The position numbers were made by a program, and so were the translations under genes. Positions 23,371-33,660 of a stretch of DNA of 64,000 nt are shown here, in pieces. Below the pieces are notes generated by a model. That model was not told where the DNA came from and did no database searches. It worked only from the letters and a program-made list of their open reading frames with translations. Within the stretch, counting starts at the first letter, position 1, and every line of letters starts with the position of its first letter. The DNA comes from Bidens hawaiensis (Eukaryota; Streptophyta; Magnoliopsida; Asterales; Asteraceae), in assembly GCA_021521415.1 (NCBI GenBank), contig JAIQDT010001117.1, forward strand, positions 1-64,000. Reading direction: 5' to 3'.

Positions 23371-23725
23371 ATCTTCTTAAGTTTCCATTCTTGGCAAATA
23401 ACTCAAAGACTTAATAAGATTCGAGATCTTGGTTAGTTGTAGGTGATTTCCGCTCACCTACAACCGAAATTAATTCAAGAACACGTTGTGAGATCCATTC
23501 TAGGGGCTTACAATTAGTATCAGAGCTTTCAGCTCTACTAGGTGAGGTTATTGGGTCACAACCTTGGATTTTGGTCTTGTTTTGGCGTTTGAAGTGTGTT
23601 TAGTTTACTACCGGTTATTCAGGTTAAGCTTAAAAATTGTCAATAAGAGTGTTTGGTTGAAGATTCGTACAAAAACAATGTGTTTTGCGAGTTTGATTTC
23701 ATCAGGTGCATAATCATAATCACAT

Positions 23726-23935
23726 TTGGGAACAAATAACAATCGCATTTGTATTTCACTCGCAATCGCATTTATTTCCAAAATCGCAATTGCACATCTG
23801 ATCGCAACCGCATTGGTATTTAGAATTGCAATCGCATTTGCTTCCAAATTGCAATCACATCTGGACCCCAATCGCATCGCATTACTGTTCACTCCCAGAA
23901 TCGCATTTCCACCAGAATCGCATTCGCAATCCTTA
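23726..23935 (+). repeat. Leader iterons AATCGCATTTG
   Basis: About nine TCGCAT-type words occur in 210 bases between the primer-binding site and the coding remnant. Spacing is irregular (20-35 bp). Opposite-strand ORFs here are by-products of the repeat. Confidence 0.75.
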
Positions 23936-24150
23936 TGCCAATTGCATTCACATTACTGTTTACATGAGATTGCGATTCTCATACTTAGAATTTTCTATGA
24001 TTTCTACCAATTTCAAGACTGTTTGACCTGGTGTTTTTTTGGTACATTTATAAAGATGTCTTACGATACAGAATTGTTGAAGAGCTACTTGATCATTGAA
24101 AATGAAGCCTGAACCGCTAATTTATTGCTATTTTTAGTCCTAATGTCATT

Positions 24151-25070
24151 GCAGGTACTGAATCGCAGGGTAAAGACACAGGATTGGATTCAGATTATGA
24201 GGTTGACTACCTCAATTATTTGCTTGATACAGACGTCAGTGATCCTGTTACTGCTAATGATGATCCAGTCTCATCTGTTGCCGTAAATGTTGTTTCTGTT
24301 GCTACTGCTACTGCTGATGTTGCCTAAGTTCCTAAGCTTAGAAAGAGAAAGTGGCATTGTGTTAATAAACGTGCCAGTGTCTGATGCAGGAATTATCTGT
24401 ATCATGATGAATCACTCATCTTGTAATGCAAATGGCACGCCGACAGTGAAAGTTGGGCTATTCGGCACCAAAATGGAGACCTCGCCACCATGCATTACAC
24501 TGAAATGCATTCGCTGCCCCATCTCGACATGAACTACTTTGTAAGGGCAGCATGTGATTATATTGGTGAAAAGGGGTTGGAGGGATGGTTCAAGAGATTT
24601 GTGCAAAAATAAGCAAAGGATGACTTCCCAAATTTCAAGCTCAATATGGGACGGACCTACAAACATTTAATAGAGATTGATCCAGCAACAGGGAAGAGAA
24701 GGAAGGCCTGGAGGAACGAAATGCCAAAAGAAGGGCGCAAAGTTTATCATGGAGAACCTTTTACGCCCAACACGCTTTCAGACTTCATTTGTTGGGACTT
24801 CGATGGTGAGACGGGCGAGGCAGTAGTCACTGCAAGCAGATGCACCCAATTCATTTCTTCTATGAGCATGAGCTAATGGGGTTTGATGAGGCAGATATTA
24901 TGAAGCTATATAAGTCTCCTTTGTGCACTCTTGAAGATCCAGGTTGGCCAAACACCGATCAAATAGTTGAGAAGTTTAACAAGTTTTTTCACTACGTTGT
25001 TGAAAATCAACTAATCGATCACCCGACACCTTTGAGTACGAGATTGATTAGAGACGGGAGCTGCATATAA
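24151..25070 (+). pseudogene. C-terminal part of the retroelement accessory protein
   Basis: This is a homologue of the end of the 4861-8414 frame. Shared landmarks are a DYLNY/DYINY acidic start, LRKRK, EIDPATGKRRKAW, VYHGEPFTPNTL, HELMGF and IVEKFNKFF. Stops and at least two frameshifts break it (TAA near 24327, TAA near 24610, shift near 24840). In the homologous place it has CWDFD where the other copy has a stop, which identifies that stop as a former Trp codon. Function unknown. Confidence 0.65.
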
Positions 25071-25675
25071 TACTAAAGACTAGAGGGAGATTATGGAGCC
25101 TAATTATGTAAAAAAGCCTTTTGTATTATTTTGTTTTGTCATCGGTTGTATGTCGTTAACTTTCACTTCTTTGTTTATGTATTTTTGAGCCCGAGACCAT
25201 GTAATCAAAAGCCCATTGGACCGTAATAATTGAATGATGCATGGCATACACTCCACCATAGATAGTGGAGGTAGCACATGCATACAACAACCGTTGCAAA
25301 AACCCACTCCCACCAACCCTCCATATCTCTCTCTCTCTTATCTTCTTAAGTTTTTATTCTTGGGAAATAACTCAACCACTTAACAAGATCCGAGATCTTG
25401 GTTAGTTGTAGGTGATTTCTACTTGTATACAATTGAGATTGATTCAAGAACATGTTTTGAGATTCATTTTGGGGACCTACACTATTGAAGTTATTTTTTT
25501 TAAATAGATTTTATATTATTAAAGGTACAGGTTTTATTTTAAAATATTTTTATGTCAACTCGAAGTTTAAACGTACTTAGCTGCCTGTTAAAAGAAAGTT
25601 CAAATGTTGAAACTTCCATTTTTAAAATGCTAGTTATTTAAAACTAATAAACAGAAAGCTAATACTTTCATCAAA

Positions 25676-26946
25676 TCTAACTTTACTAATAAAAAAAGAT
25701 AATGAGGATGATGTGGCAATCTCACATTCATTCTTGATCTAATCTTTCTTCTTATTCATTCTATCTATTTATGGGTTATGGGCAAAACCATTTTGTTAAA
25801 TGGGTCATAATTTTCTTTCTAATTTTTCATCTCATTTATCATATCTATCCATGGGTCATGAGTCTAAATAATTTTGGCAAAAGGGTTATAATTTCCTTTA
25901 TAATTCTCTAATTTATCATCTTCTTTATCCTACATATCCATGGGCCATTTAGGGATGACAATGAAACCAGAACCCGATGGGAAAACCCGAAATCCGACAT
26001 AAATTGGGCGGGTAATACCCGACCCGTTAGGGTTTGGAATTATTTTGAAATTTTTCGCGGGTTTAGGATAGGTTCGGGATTTCTAATATACCCGATTACC
26101 CGATAACATAGACCCATTTATCCGGTTATATAACCGATGTACCCAATATAGCTTATTATATTATATATACTATATTCCAAATATATTATTTGTCAAAACT
26201 TGTTTATGTCAATTATTTAAGATATTTTACCTACATGGTAACCATCTTTGTAATCGATTAGTTATATTTTGTTAAAACCGCAGTAGAAACCCGACGGGTT
26301 TTGAGCCGGGTATACCCAACAGGTATTTTGTCAAAACCTGATAGGAAACCCGAAACCCGATGGGAAAACCCGAAACCCGACGAGTAATTACCCGATTAAA
26401 ACCCGACGGGTTTGGGACGGTTTTGGATGGACTTTTATAACCGGTTATGGGTTTGGGAATACCTAAACCCGACCCATTGCCATCCCTAGGGCCATTGGTT
26501 AAAACAATTTTAACAAATGGGTTATAATTTCCCTTCTAATTTTCTAATATCTCATCTCATTATAATTATCCATGGGTAATAAGTCAAAACAATTTTAACA
26601 AATTTTGTATATTATTGTAAAATTTGCAAATTTTGTATATTATTGCAAATTTTAGCAATTTTAGCAAACTTCTAATTTCTAAATTTGAGTAATAAGTCAA
26701 AAGATTGGGTTTTGTAATTCAAAAAAGGGTAGCGGCGCAGCTTATTGCCCGCTTGCCTTCTGTTTCGATGTAATCTAAACTGTTATATTTGGCACTTTCA
26801 ATTGAGATTATAGACTTCTTATTTTTTATAGTATATATTTTATTTTTTTTCTTACCTTTAATTTTGTTAATTTCTTTCAAAGAAATGTACCCATTTTATT
26901 TTTATTATTTAATAAATCTCGTGTAATATACGGGTCCAAAAGCTAG
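25676..26946 (+). mobile_element. Non-autonomous Helitron
   Basis: The 5' end TCTAACTTTACTAATAAA follows an A. The 3' end is a short hairpin (TCTCGTGTAATATACGGGT) followed by CTAG at 26943-26946 and then T. TC start, CTAG end, a terminal hairpin and insertion between A and T are the Helitron signature; there is no target duplication. It contains a hAT element at 25950-26488. A segment with GGGTAGCGGCGCAGC near 26730 recurs inverted in intron 2 of the expansin gene (about 45850-45900). Confidence 0.7.
25950..26488. mobile_element. hAT element nested in the Helitron, CCCGACGGG iterons
   Basis: Ends TAGGGATGACAATG and (reverse complement) TAGGGATGGCAATG are flanked by a perfect 8-bp duplication GGGCCATT (25942-25949 and 26489-26496). 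Subterminal AACCCGA/CGGGTTT words are repeated more than ten times. It is 539 bp and non-coding. Confidence 0.9.
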
Positions 26947-28226
26947 TAATGAAATATAAAAGACCACCAAGAAATAAAAAATGAAAAGGACGACAATCGT
27001 ATAATTGTATAAATAATTTTTTTTTATTTTATAAGTTTATTATTTAAAATTAAAAGAAGAAAGACATGGATTTATCTTAGTTTTACCAAAATAAGATTAG
27101 GAGTAAGAAAACAAAAGGTTTGTCGATGACACCAGTTTGATATACATTTTTCAATGAATATTATTTTGATAAATATTTATTCATCAACACTCTTTCATAA
27201 AAAAATTTCTAAATTTATGTTGATATCTCACGTCTAAAATAATGTAAGCAATTATTGTTCGATGATGGTTATGGTCAAAATAAGTTGATGCTAGGGAAGA
27301 AAATGCTAGTAATGATAATTAACATAAATATCTTAGAGGTTGATACTATATACTGTCAAACCATGGTTGCCTTATGGCTATGTGGTGATTGCCTGATTGG
27401 TGTGATACAAAGTTATAAAGTGGCTCCCTTGCAACAATTATCCATAGTTGAAAAGCATGGTATAATACTATAATCTTATCTGAAAAATATGGCGGAAATC
27501 ATATTTTAAATCTTATCTTTAGTACAATCTAGGGATAGTCAATGTCAAGGGATAGTCAATGTGTAATTAGTTTCCACCGACACAACACTGCCAAGTTTGA
27601 ATTTACGAGGGTCGGAGTTATTCTTTGCAATAGTTATTATTATTATTAAAAGATTATTGATTGACTTACTTTGTTATTACTTATTTCTAGTTTTTTTTAG
27701 ATCCACCGGTAGTTTCCTACTATGCTATGTACAGTGACCTCATGTTTATTAGTGTAGCTGTTAATATTAAATAAATTTATATTGGTATCTTATATTAAAA
27801 ATTATGCACCCAGTGACTGTTCTTTTATGATTACAGTTGAAAATTTAGTTTTGATTGTATGGAAGTAAATGTCTTGATTGGTATCAAAATGGTGGTTGTT
27901 GATGCTAATGTCAAACCATGTTTGCTCATTAGATATCTAGTAGTGGTTTGTTGAATTGTTGCTCAACATTTGCCCTTTCTTGAATTTCCTCTTCTATTAA
28001 ATAAAGTTTTTAATATTTTTTCTTGTTATTGACTAGGTTATAATATTAACTTCGAAAGTGTAACCGCTCTCGATAGTAGTGTTGGATCAACAATTTATCG
28101 TGTTTTTTTAACAGATATCATAAATCAATGAGATTTTTCATATATTGTTTTGACAAATTCTTCCCGTCTTATTCTGGTATCTGCTTTATGAATCATGGAC
28201 CATTAACAAACTCGTTTATACATTAC
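26947..28226. other. AT-rich intergenic, no gene seen
   Basis: A 72-codon ORF near 27255 has no recognisable domain and looks accidental. No TIR, LTR or RNA gene was identified. Confidence 0.4.
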
Positions 28227-28453
28227 TAGGGCTGTTTGGTAGCCTCTTGATGGTTATTAAGAGGTTACCTCTTAATTGTTCATAGTCTCTTAATTGTTAA
28301 GAGGTAACTTTAATTAATCTGAATGGTTAAGAGGCTACCTCTTAATGGTTATCTTTAAATCATTCAAACTTAAGGTTATATTTTAACCATTAGAAAGTTA
28401 TAAACCATTAAGAGATAGCCTTTAAATGATCATTAATAGGCTACCAAACAAAT
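28227..28453. mobile_element. hAT-like MITE (GTTTGGTAGCCT ends)
   Basis: The left end TAGGGCTGTTTGGTAGCCTCTT matches the reverse complement of the right end around GTTTGGTAGCCTATTAATG. Internal TTAAGAGG and ACCATTAA words are repeated in both orientations. The right terminus is degraded, so no target duplication is claimed. Confidence 0.6.
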
Positions 28454-29870
28454 AAGATAAATATTGAATGACGGGGCCACAAAATTTACTTTGAATTTTA
28501 CATACACTATAAAAGAATTAATACCTGACTATCAACATACAAGATCTGATGCACTGATGGTTAAAGTTAGGGTGGCAAACAATTTTGCCCTTTTAACTTT
28601 CTAGGGATCGAGTCTTTTGGTTGTTACTTACTTACTTTTCATTTTTTTAATCTTTCTTAGATATTGGTAAATACTAGCTTGATTATTCCTTGATAATGCA
28701 TTATAATATATAGAGACGGAATGCAAATCCTAGAGAACTAAGGTGGACCCGTGGGCTCACACTAATAATACATCATAATAATATAATCCAATAATCCCCC
28801 GCAGTCGGAACGGAAGGAAACCAGAAGTTCAGACCGGGTAAACATAAGGAAAAAAGGAAAACATAAAACAATAATTAAGATAAGTGTGCTTCGATCGACT
28901 CGGAAATCCAAAACTTTTGCCGACGAAACCATTGCTTGATTATATTATCCGTGGGCTTCAATGATACATCCATAATCCTACAAGAAACGTGCAATGCGGC
29001 TGGGTAGCGGCTGGATTAAAAAAAAACTAACTCACTAGCAGCAAGCAAAACTACACCACAAATAAATGGTGATTTTGTTCCGTAAGAATCGAAGAGCGGC
29101 GGATAGGTGGCTACTTAGATCTGGTACCCAGATGTAGAAATCAATACCGTGCAATCAGAGAAATAGGGCGGCAGGTGGCGTTGTAAGTGGTTGGTTTGGT
29201 GGCGGCTGATCGGAGGGAACAACCAAAATCTTGGATTGCCAATGAAGCTTTATTCAAACGGGAAACATAAAATAAAATAAAATAGAAAAGAAATTGAAAA
29301 CGAATGGCTAGACGGCGGCGGCAGTGGCAACACGCCGCCCTGTCTAGGTTTTTCCGTTGATATGAGTGTGATTGTAAGAGCTGAGTTGAGGTTAGATACT
29401 TTCCGTTGATATGAGTGTGATACAACTAGACAAACATTATCCAGGGCAACTGTTTTTGTAAGAGCTGAGTTGAGATTAGATACTTTCCGTTCTTTATTGC
29501 TCTACTTGATATATAGCATTCTAGAATTCTTTTTAGCTATCTTGTTGATATGAGTGTGATTGGTTCAAGAATAAAACTAAACCCAAATCAACTTGTTTGC
29601 AGGCTTAGAGTGGGACGATACGTTTATGTTTTTAGTGTGTATGAATATGTGAGGTTTTTTAGCGGGTCACCGCCAACTTGCTGTTTTTTTATTTAATGTG
29701 GGCAAATAACCTAATTAATTATTGTTGTTCGGGTCCAAAGTGAAATGTTAATGAAATTTGACAGTTTATAGCAGGTCAAAATGAACACAAAACGTGTTGG
29801 ACTTATTATGGCATATGCTAAATAATGTTATTTTACAAAAGTGTAAAAACAAACATTTTACCCATATGTT
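28454..29870. other. Intergenic with local direct repeats
   Basis: From 29345 to 29560 the words GTTGATATGAGTGTGAT (three times) and GTAAGAGCTGAGTTGAG (twice, each followed by TTAGATACTTTCCG) form scrambled direct repeats. Bases 29090-29330 are more GC-rich and may be an old gene scrap; I cannot identify it. Confidence 0.4.
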
Positions 29871-29873
29871 GTC

Positions 29874-30125
29874 CACTAGTACAAAAAAGGCTAGTTAACA
29901 ACGGTTTTTAGACAAGTAAAAGCGGTTCTTAACCGCTGTTGATGGGGTCGCTGTTTTTGGTTCTGAAAGTCAGATAAACAGCGGTTACTTATAAACAGCG
30001 GGTTTTATGTTTCCTTTTACAGCGGTTTCTTTATAAACAGCGGTTTCATATAAACAACGTTTTTCAAACCTTCCTTTTAAAGCGTTTTATGTTTTACAGC
30101 GGTTTTTGTACAGCCTTTTTCTAGG
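29874..30125. mobile_element. CACTA-type transposon end with AACAGCGGTT iterons
   Basis: CACTAGTACAAAAAAGG at 29874 is a typical CACTA terminus. The next 230 bp carry about eight AAACAGCGGTTT words in both orientations, the usual subterminal array. A degraded inverted end (CCTTTTTCTAGG) at about 30113 may be the other terminus of a mini-element. No transposase was seen. Confidence 0.6.
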
Positions 30126-30469
30126 TTGGAGCAGTTCTAATACATTTTAATACAGCAAAAATATGCAGCATAATTATAATATAAATTTATCTAGGAACAA
30201 AACCATATTCAGCTTTCATATGAAATTGTCCAACAATATTAAAAAACACTTACATCCAAATTTCATACAAATTATCCAGATATGTAAAGTACAAGCACCA
30301 AAATACATGCATAAATCCAAGATTATCATGTATGATAATCATTGTGCCCTTACAAACATTCTAGCAAAAAGAACTGGAATTAATCTCATAATCATATCAT
30401 CGAGTTCCGCCAATGTAGCCACAGTCGAGTCTTGCCAAATCTAAAAAGATAAATACTAGTTAGAATAAC

Positions 30470-30720
30470 CAGAGCAAACCACAACCATAACGCAAATGAA
30501 AACAGAACAACCCGACGCGAACTAACCGAAACGAAAACCGAGCACCAACCCGAACTAACCCAAACCCGACAACCCAAAAAATAAAAATAATCCAAGCATT
30601 TATCGTCTTACTTTTGAACATCCAAAAAAACAGACATTTTTTATTCATTCACAGGTAAGCCCGAAACCGAACAACCCGCACATTTTTTTAGTAATATCCG
30701 AAACGAAAAACCGAACAGCT
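30470..30720. repeat. Low-complexity AACCGAA/AACCCGA repeats
   Basis: Degenerate repeats resembling the subterminal arrays of the hAT elements elsewhere in the window, without identifiable ends. Confidence 0.4.
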
Positions 30721-31117
30721 TGAAAGCTTTTTTTCATAATGGGTTAATGCATTTTCTTTGTCGGGTCATAAGTATAACTTAACTGAAAGCGACGCGTTCT
30801 GTTTTTTGTAATGGGTGAAAATGGTTTTGGTTTTGGTTTCGGTTTAGATGAACTTCATGTTTTATTAGATCGAAACGGGTGTTGCCGATTCAGGAATAAA
30901 ACTAAACCTAAATCAACGAATCTGTGTTTTCAGAACGAGTCAGCATTTCTGTTTTAGCGTGTAAGAATTTTCGTTCTCTTTCGGGTCAAAAGGGGTCCTG
31001 CTGGTCCAGAAATAAAACCAAACCGAAATACCCAAACGACCCATTTGCTGTTTTACAACAAGTCAAAAAGTTTTTGAATTTAGTGTTGCAAATAACCTAA
31101 TTATTCATTAAACAAAA

Positions 31118-31630
31118 AGGGATTACACCATAGAATAGTAACTAAGTTTCAAATTTGTACCAATTAGATCAATGATATAAACTTTTGTTCTATTTAGGTT
31201 ACTTAACATTTATTTAGTGTTTCTGTCCTAGATATTTGACCTGGATAACAGGTTATCTAGGTTTTTTTTCCAAATATTTTTACATTGCATACTAAACACC
31301 TGTTAACTTAAGAGGAGTGCAAAGTAAGCACCTCTTAACTTAAGAGAAGTGCATAGTAAATACATCTTAACTTAAGAGGAGTGCATAATAAACACATGTT
31401 AACTTAAGAAGAGTGTTAAGTAAACACCTGGTAACTTAATAAGAGTGCATGTGCTTACCTCTTACTTAAGAGGAGTGCATAATAAACCTAGATAACTTGC
31501 TATCCATGTTATATATTTAGGATTGAAACACTAAATAAAGGTTAAGTGATCTAAATAGAATAAAACTTTACACCGGTGACCTGATTGACACAAAGCTAAA
31601 ACTAGATTACTATTCTATGAAGTAATCCCT
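31118..31630. mobile_element. Mutator-like MITE with 145-bp TIRs around a 36-bp tandem array
   Basis: The left arm AGGGATTAC... and the reverse complement of the right arm match over about 145 bp (shared words CATAGAATAGTAA, TTCTATTTAG, TTATTTAGTGTTTC, TTATCTAGG). Between the arms (31290-31500) lie about six copies of a 36-bp unit containing TAACTTAAGAGGAGTGCA. It is non-coding. The class is inferred from TIR length; the target duplication is not clear because both flanks are A-rich. Confidence 0.75.
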
Positions 31631-31859
31631 AAAAACAATAATAAAATTGGACCATTTGCATTTTTATGGCGGGTCAAAATGTACCCAAAATGTGTTCGGA
31701 CTTATTATGACCGATATACCAAAACATGAACCGACAACACCCGTTACTCATAACAATGCAAAAATCTCTATTATCTGACATGCATATTAATTACATACTG
31801 AAGAGTGATCGACAAATAACTTATTGAACATGTACTACACTTTATGTCATTCATGACCC

Positions 31860-32260
31860 TATACTTATAAACGAACTGAATGAACACGAACAAGGGCATG
31901 TTGGTGTTTGCTCATTTAATTTTAAACGTACATGAACATGAACACTTAATTGGACAAATATTTATGTTAATGCTCGTTTGTTTAAAAAAATAAACATGTT
32001 CATGTTCGTTTATTTAAAATATAAACGAACAGTTCGTGAACAAAATAAACAAAAATAAATTAAACAAGCATACAGAAATGAATAAATTTAAATGAACACA
32101 AACGAACAAATATAAATAAAACCATAAAGTAGATAACTTTTCAGATAATAATTCCATTATTTTCTAATTAATGTGTAAACGAACACAAATGAGCACAAAT
32201 TTTTTGTTCATGTTTGTTCGCTTATTAAATGAACGAATGGTAAGTGGTCTTATATATGAT
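31860..32260. repeat. hAT-like region with GAACA/TGTTC words
   Basis: Dense AAACGAACA, ATGAACA and TGTTCGTTT words in both orientations resemble hAT subterminal arrays. Neither terminal repeats nor a target duplication could be fixed. Confidence 0.4.
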
Positions 32261-33660
32261 TATATGAAAAGGTAATTGGAGTTCATTTCAATAATTGCTT
32301 TAAAACATACATGAATTATCAGCATTGTCAGGTGCGTGACAAATAGCTTAGAGCATGGAAACATAAGATTTTAACATGTTTGCATTTAATATGTATGAAT
32401 TAGTAGGTGTACTTGCAGATTTAAGTGATGATATGATTGTGATTTGTAGATGGCTTATACTATGGGGAGGCTAATGGGGTGAGGTATAACAAGAACAATG
32501 GCAAATGGTCAAAGAAATGTAAAGGCTAAGAAAACAAAAGGTTCAATTAAGCGGGAAAGGATGGTTAGCTTTCGTGGTTGATGGTTCTTAAATTTAACCA
32601 TAATTTAAGTATAATTTAAGTATATAGTTTCTTTTCCTTTGTTTGATGGCTCACTTGTATTTTAATCTTTCATTGCATTTATTTGACTCTTCAATTTATT
32701 GAAAGGGGGAAACAGCAAATTACTCTTATATATATATATATATTTATTGATGTAGGTTGCTTAACAAAAGAAAAGTGTGAATCATGTCTATATTCTCCTA
32801 TGTCCTAAGTGTATAGTTGTTTAATTTGTGTTGCAAACCCTAACACACAAAGAAATATAAAAAAAAAATTACACAAGATTTCGTCGCATCACGATGGGTT
32901 AAACAACCCCCCCCCCCCCCCACACCCACACACACATATATATATATATATAATGTGTTATTGGTATTTATTTATGAATACCATCAAGATGGTTGTGAAA
33001 GCTCCGAATGAACCCAAAATAAGCCATGGACTTGTATCTACCCCACTATATAAGGACCCATTTGGTGTGAAACCACAGTAGGGATACCTCGGTCCTAGTT
33101 GGCATCGTGGTCAGGAGGAACATCGTGCCCACCCTCGTCCACGAAAATTGTTTATGAACATATATATATGTGCACATAACTTGTTTTTCCTAAACTAACG
33201 GCTAATTTAGTGTAAACAAGCATGTCCAAGTTTTAAAACCTTGAAACCCCAGGTAAACCGGAATGACCAACCGACCAGTTTCATTGATATAATCAATTTG
33301 GTTGATTTTACTTATGAACACATTTTGGTCTAATGACATGGGTATGATAGTTAAGACCTGGTTCGAAAACTAACTTAAGAGGGTTTTTCGTAATGGTAAG
33401 TTTCATCCATGATAGTGTTCCTGGATGAGTCAGACCTTTCAAAATCAGTACGAAAAATTCACATTACGTCTCAGAAATACTGACTCGGGTATTAAGATAG
33501 TTTGAAACGCGGTTAAAAAGACTCCTTTTAAATCGAGGTAAAACGAACTTTTGCATGACCACTGGCTTAGGATTGATCAGACAACCTTATCCAAGTCTTA
33601 GGATTGACAAATTACGTGTGGAGCTTCCTATACCACACACACACGTACAACACTACACCA
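32261..33660. other. Intergenic, upstream of the reductase gene
   Basis: Contains a C run (about 32907-32922) followed by (CA)n and (TA)n. A TATATAAGG word at about 33048 is too far from the ORF to call its promoter. No other gene is seen. Confidence 0.4.

Larger units (their letters stand above)
22691..25481 (+). mobile_element. Short copia-like retroelement with accessory-ORF C-terminus
   Basis: LTRs lie at 22691-23512 (enlarged by a hAT MITE) and 25092-25481. They are flanked by CTATA (22686-22690) and CTATT (25482-25486), a 4/5 match. The primer-binding site GTATCAGAGCTTTC follows the first LTR at about 23516, and a purine tract GAGGGAGA precedes the second. The internal region of about 1.6 kb has a repeat-rich leader and a degenerate coding segment matching the end of the long ORF at 4861-8414. 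There is no gag or pol, so it depended on another element. Confidence 0.8.

Noticed and set aside
23608..24112. ORFs of 94 and 128 codons around the AATCGCAT repeats
   Set aside because: Their composition follows the iterated word; no domain, and the conserved coding remnant starts later, near 24151.
33604..33660. Upstream start for the reductase
   Set aside because: The added residues (His/Thr/Tyr-rich) have no family resemblance and come from a CACACA tract; the ATG at 33661 gives the normal length.
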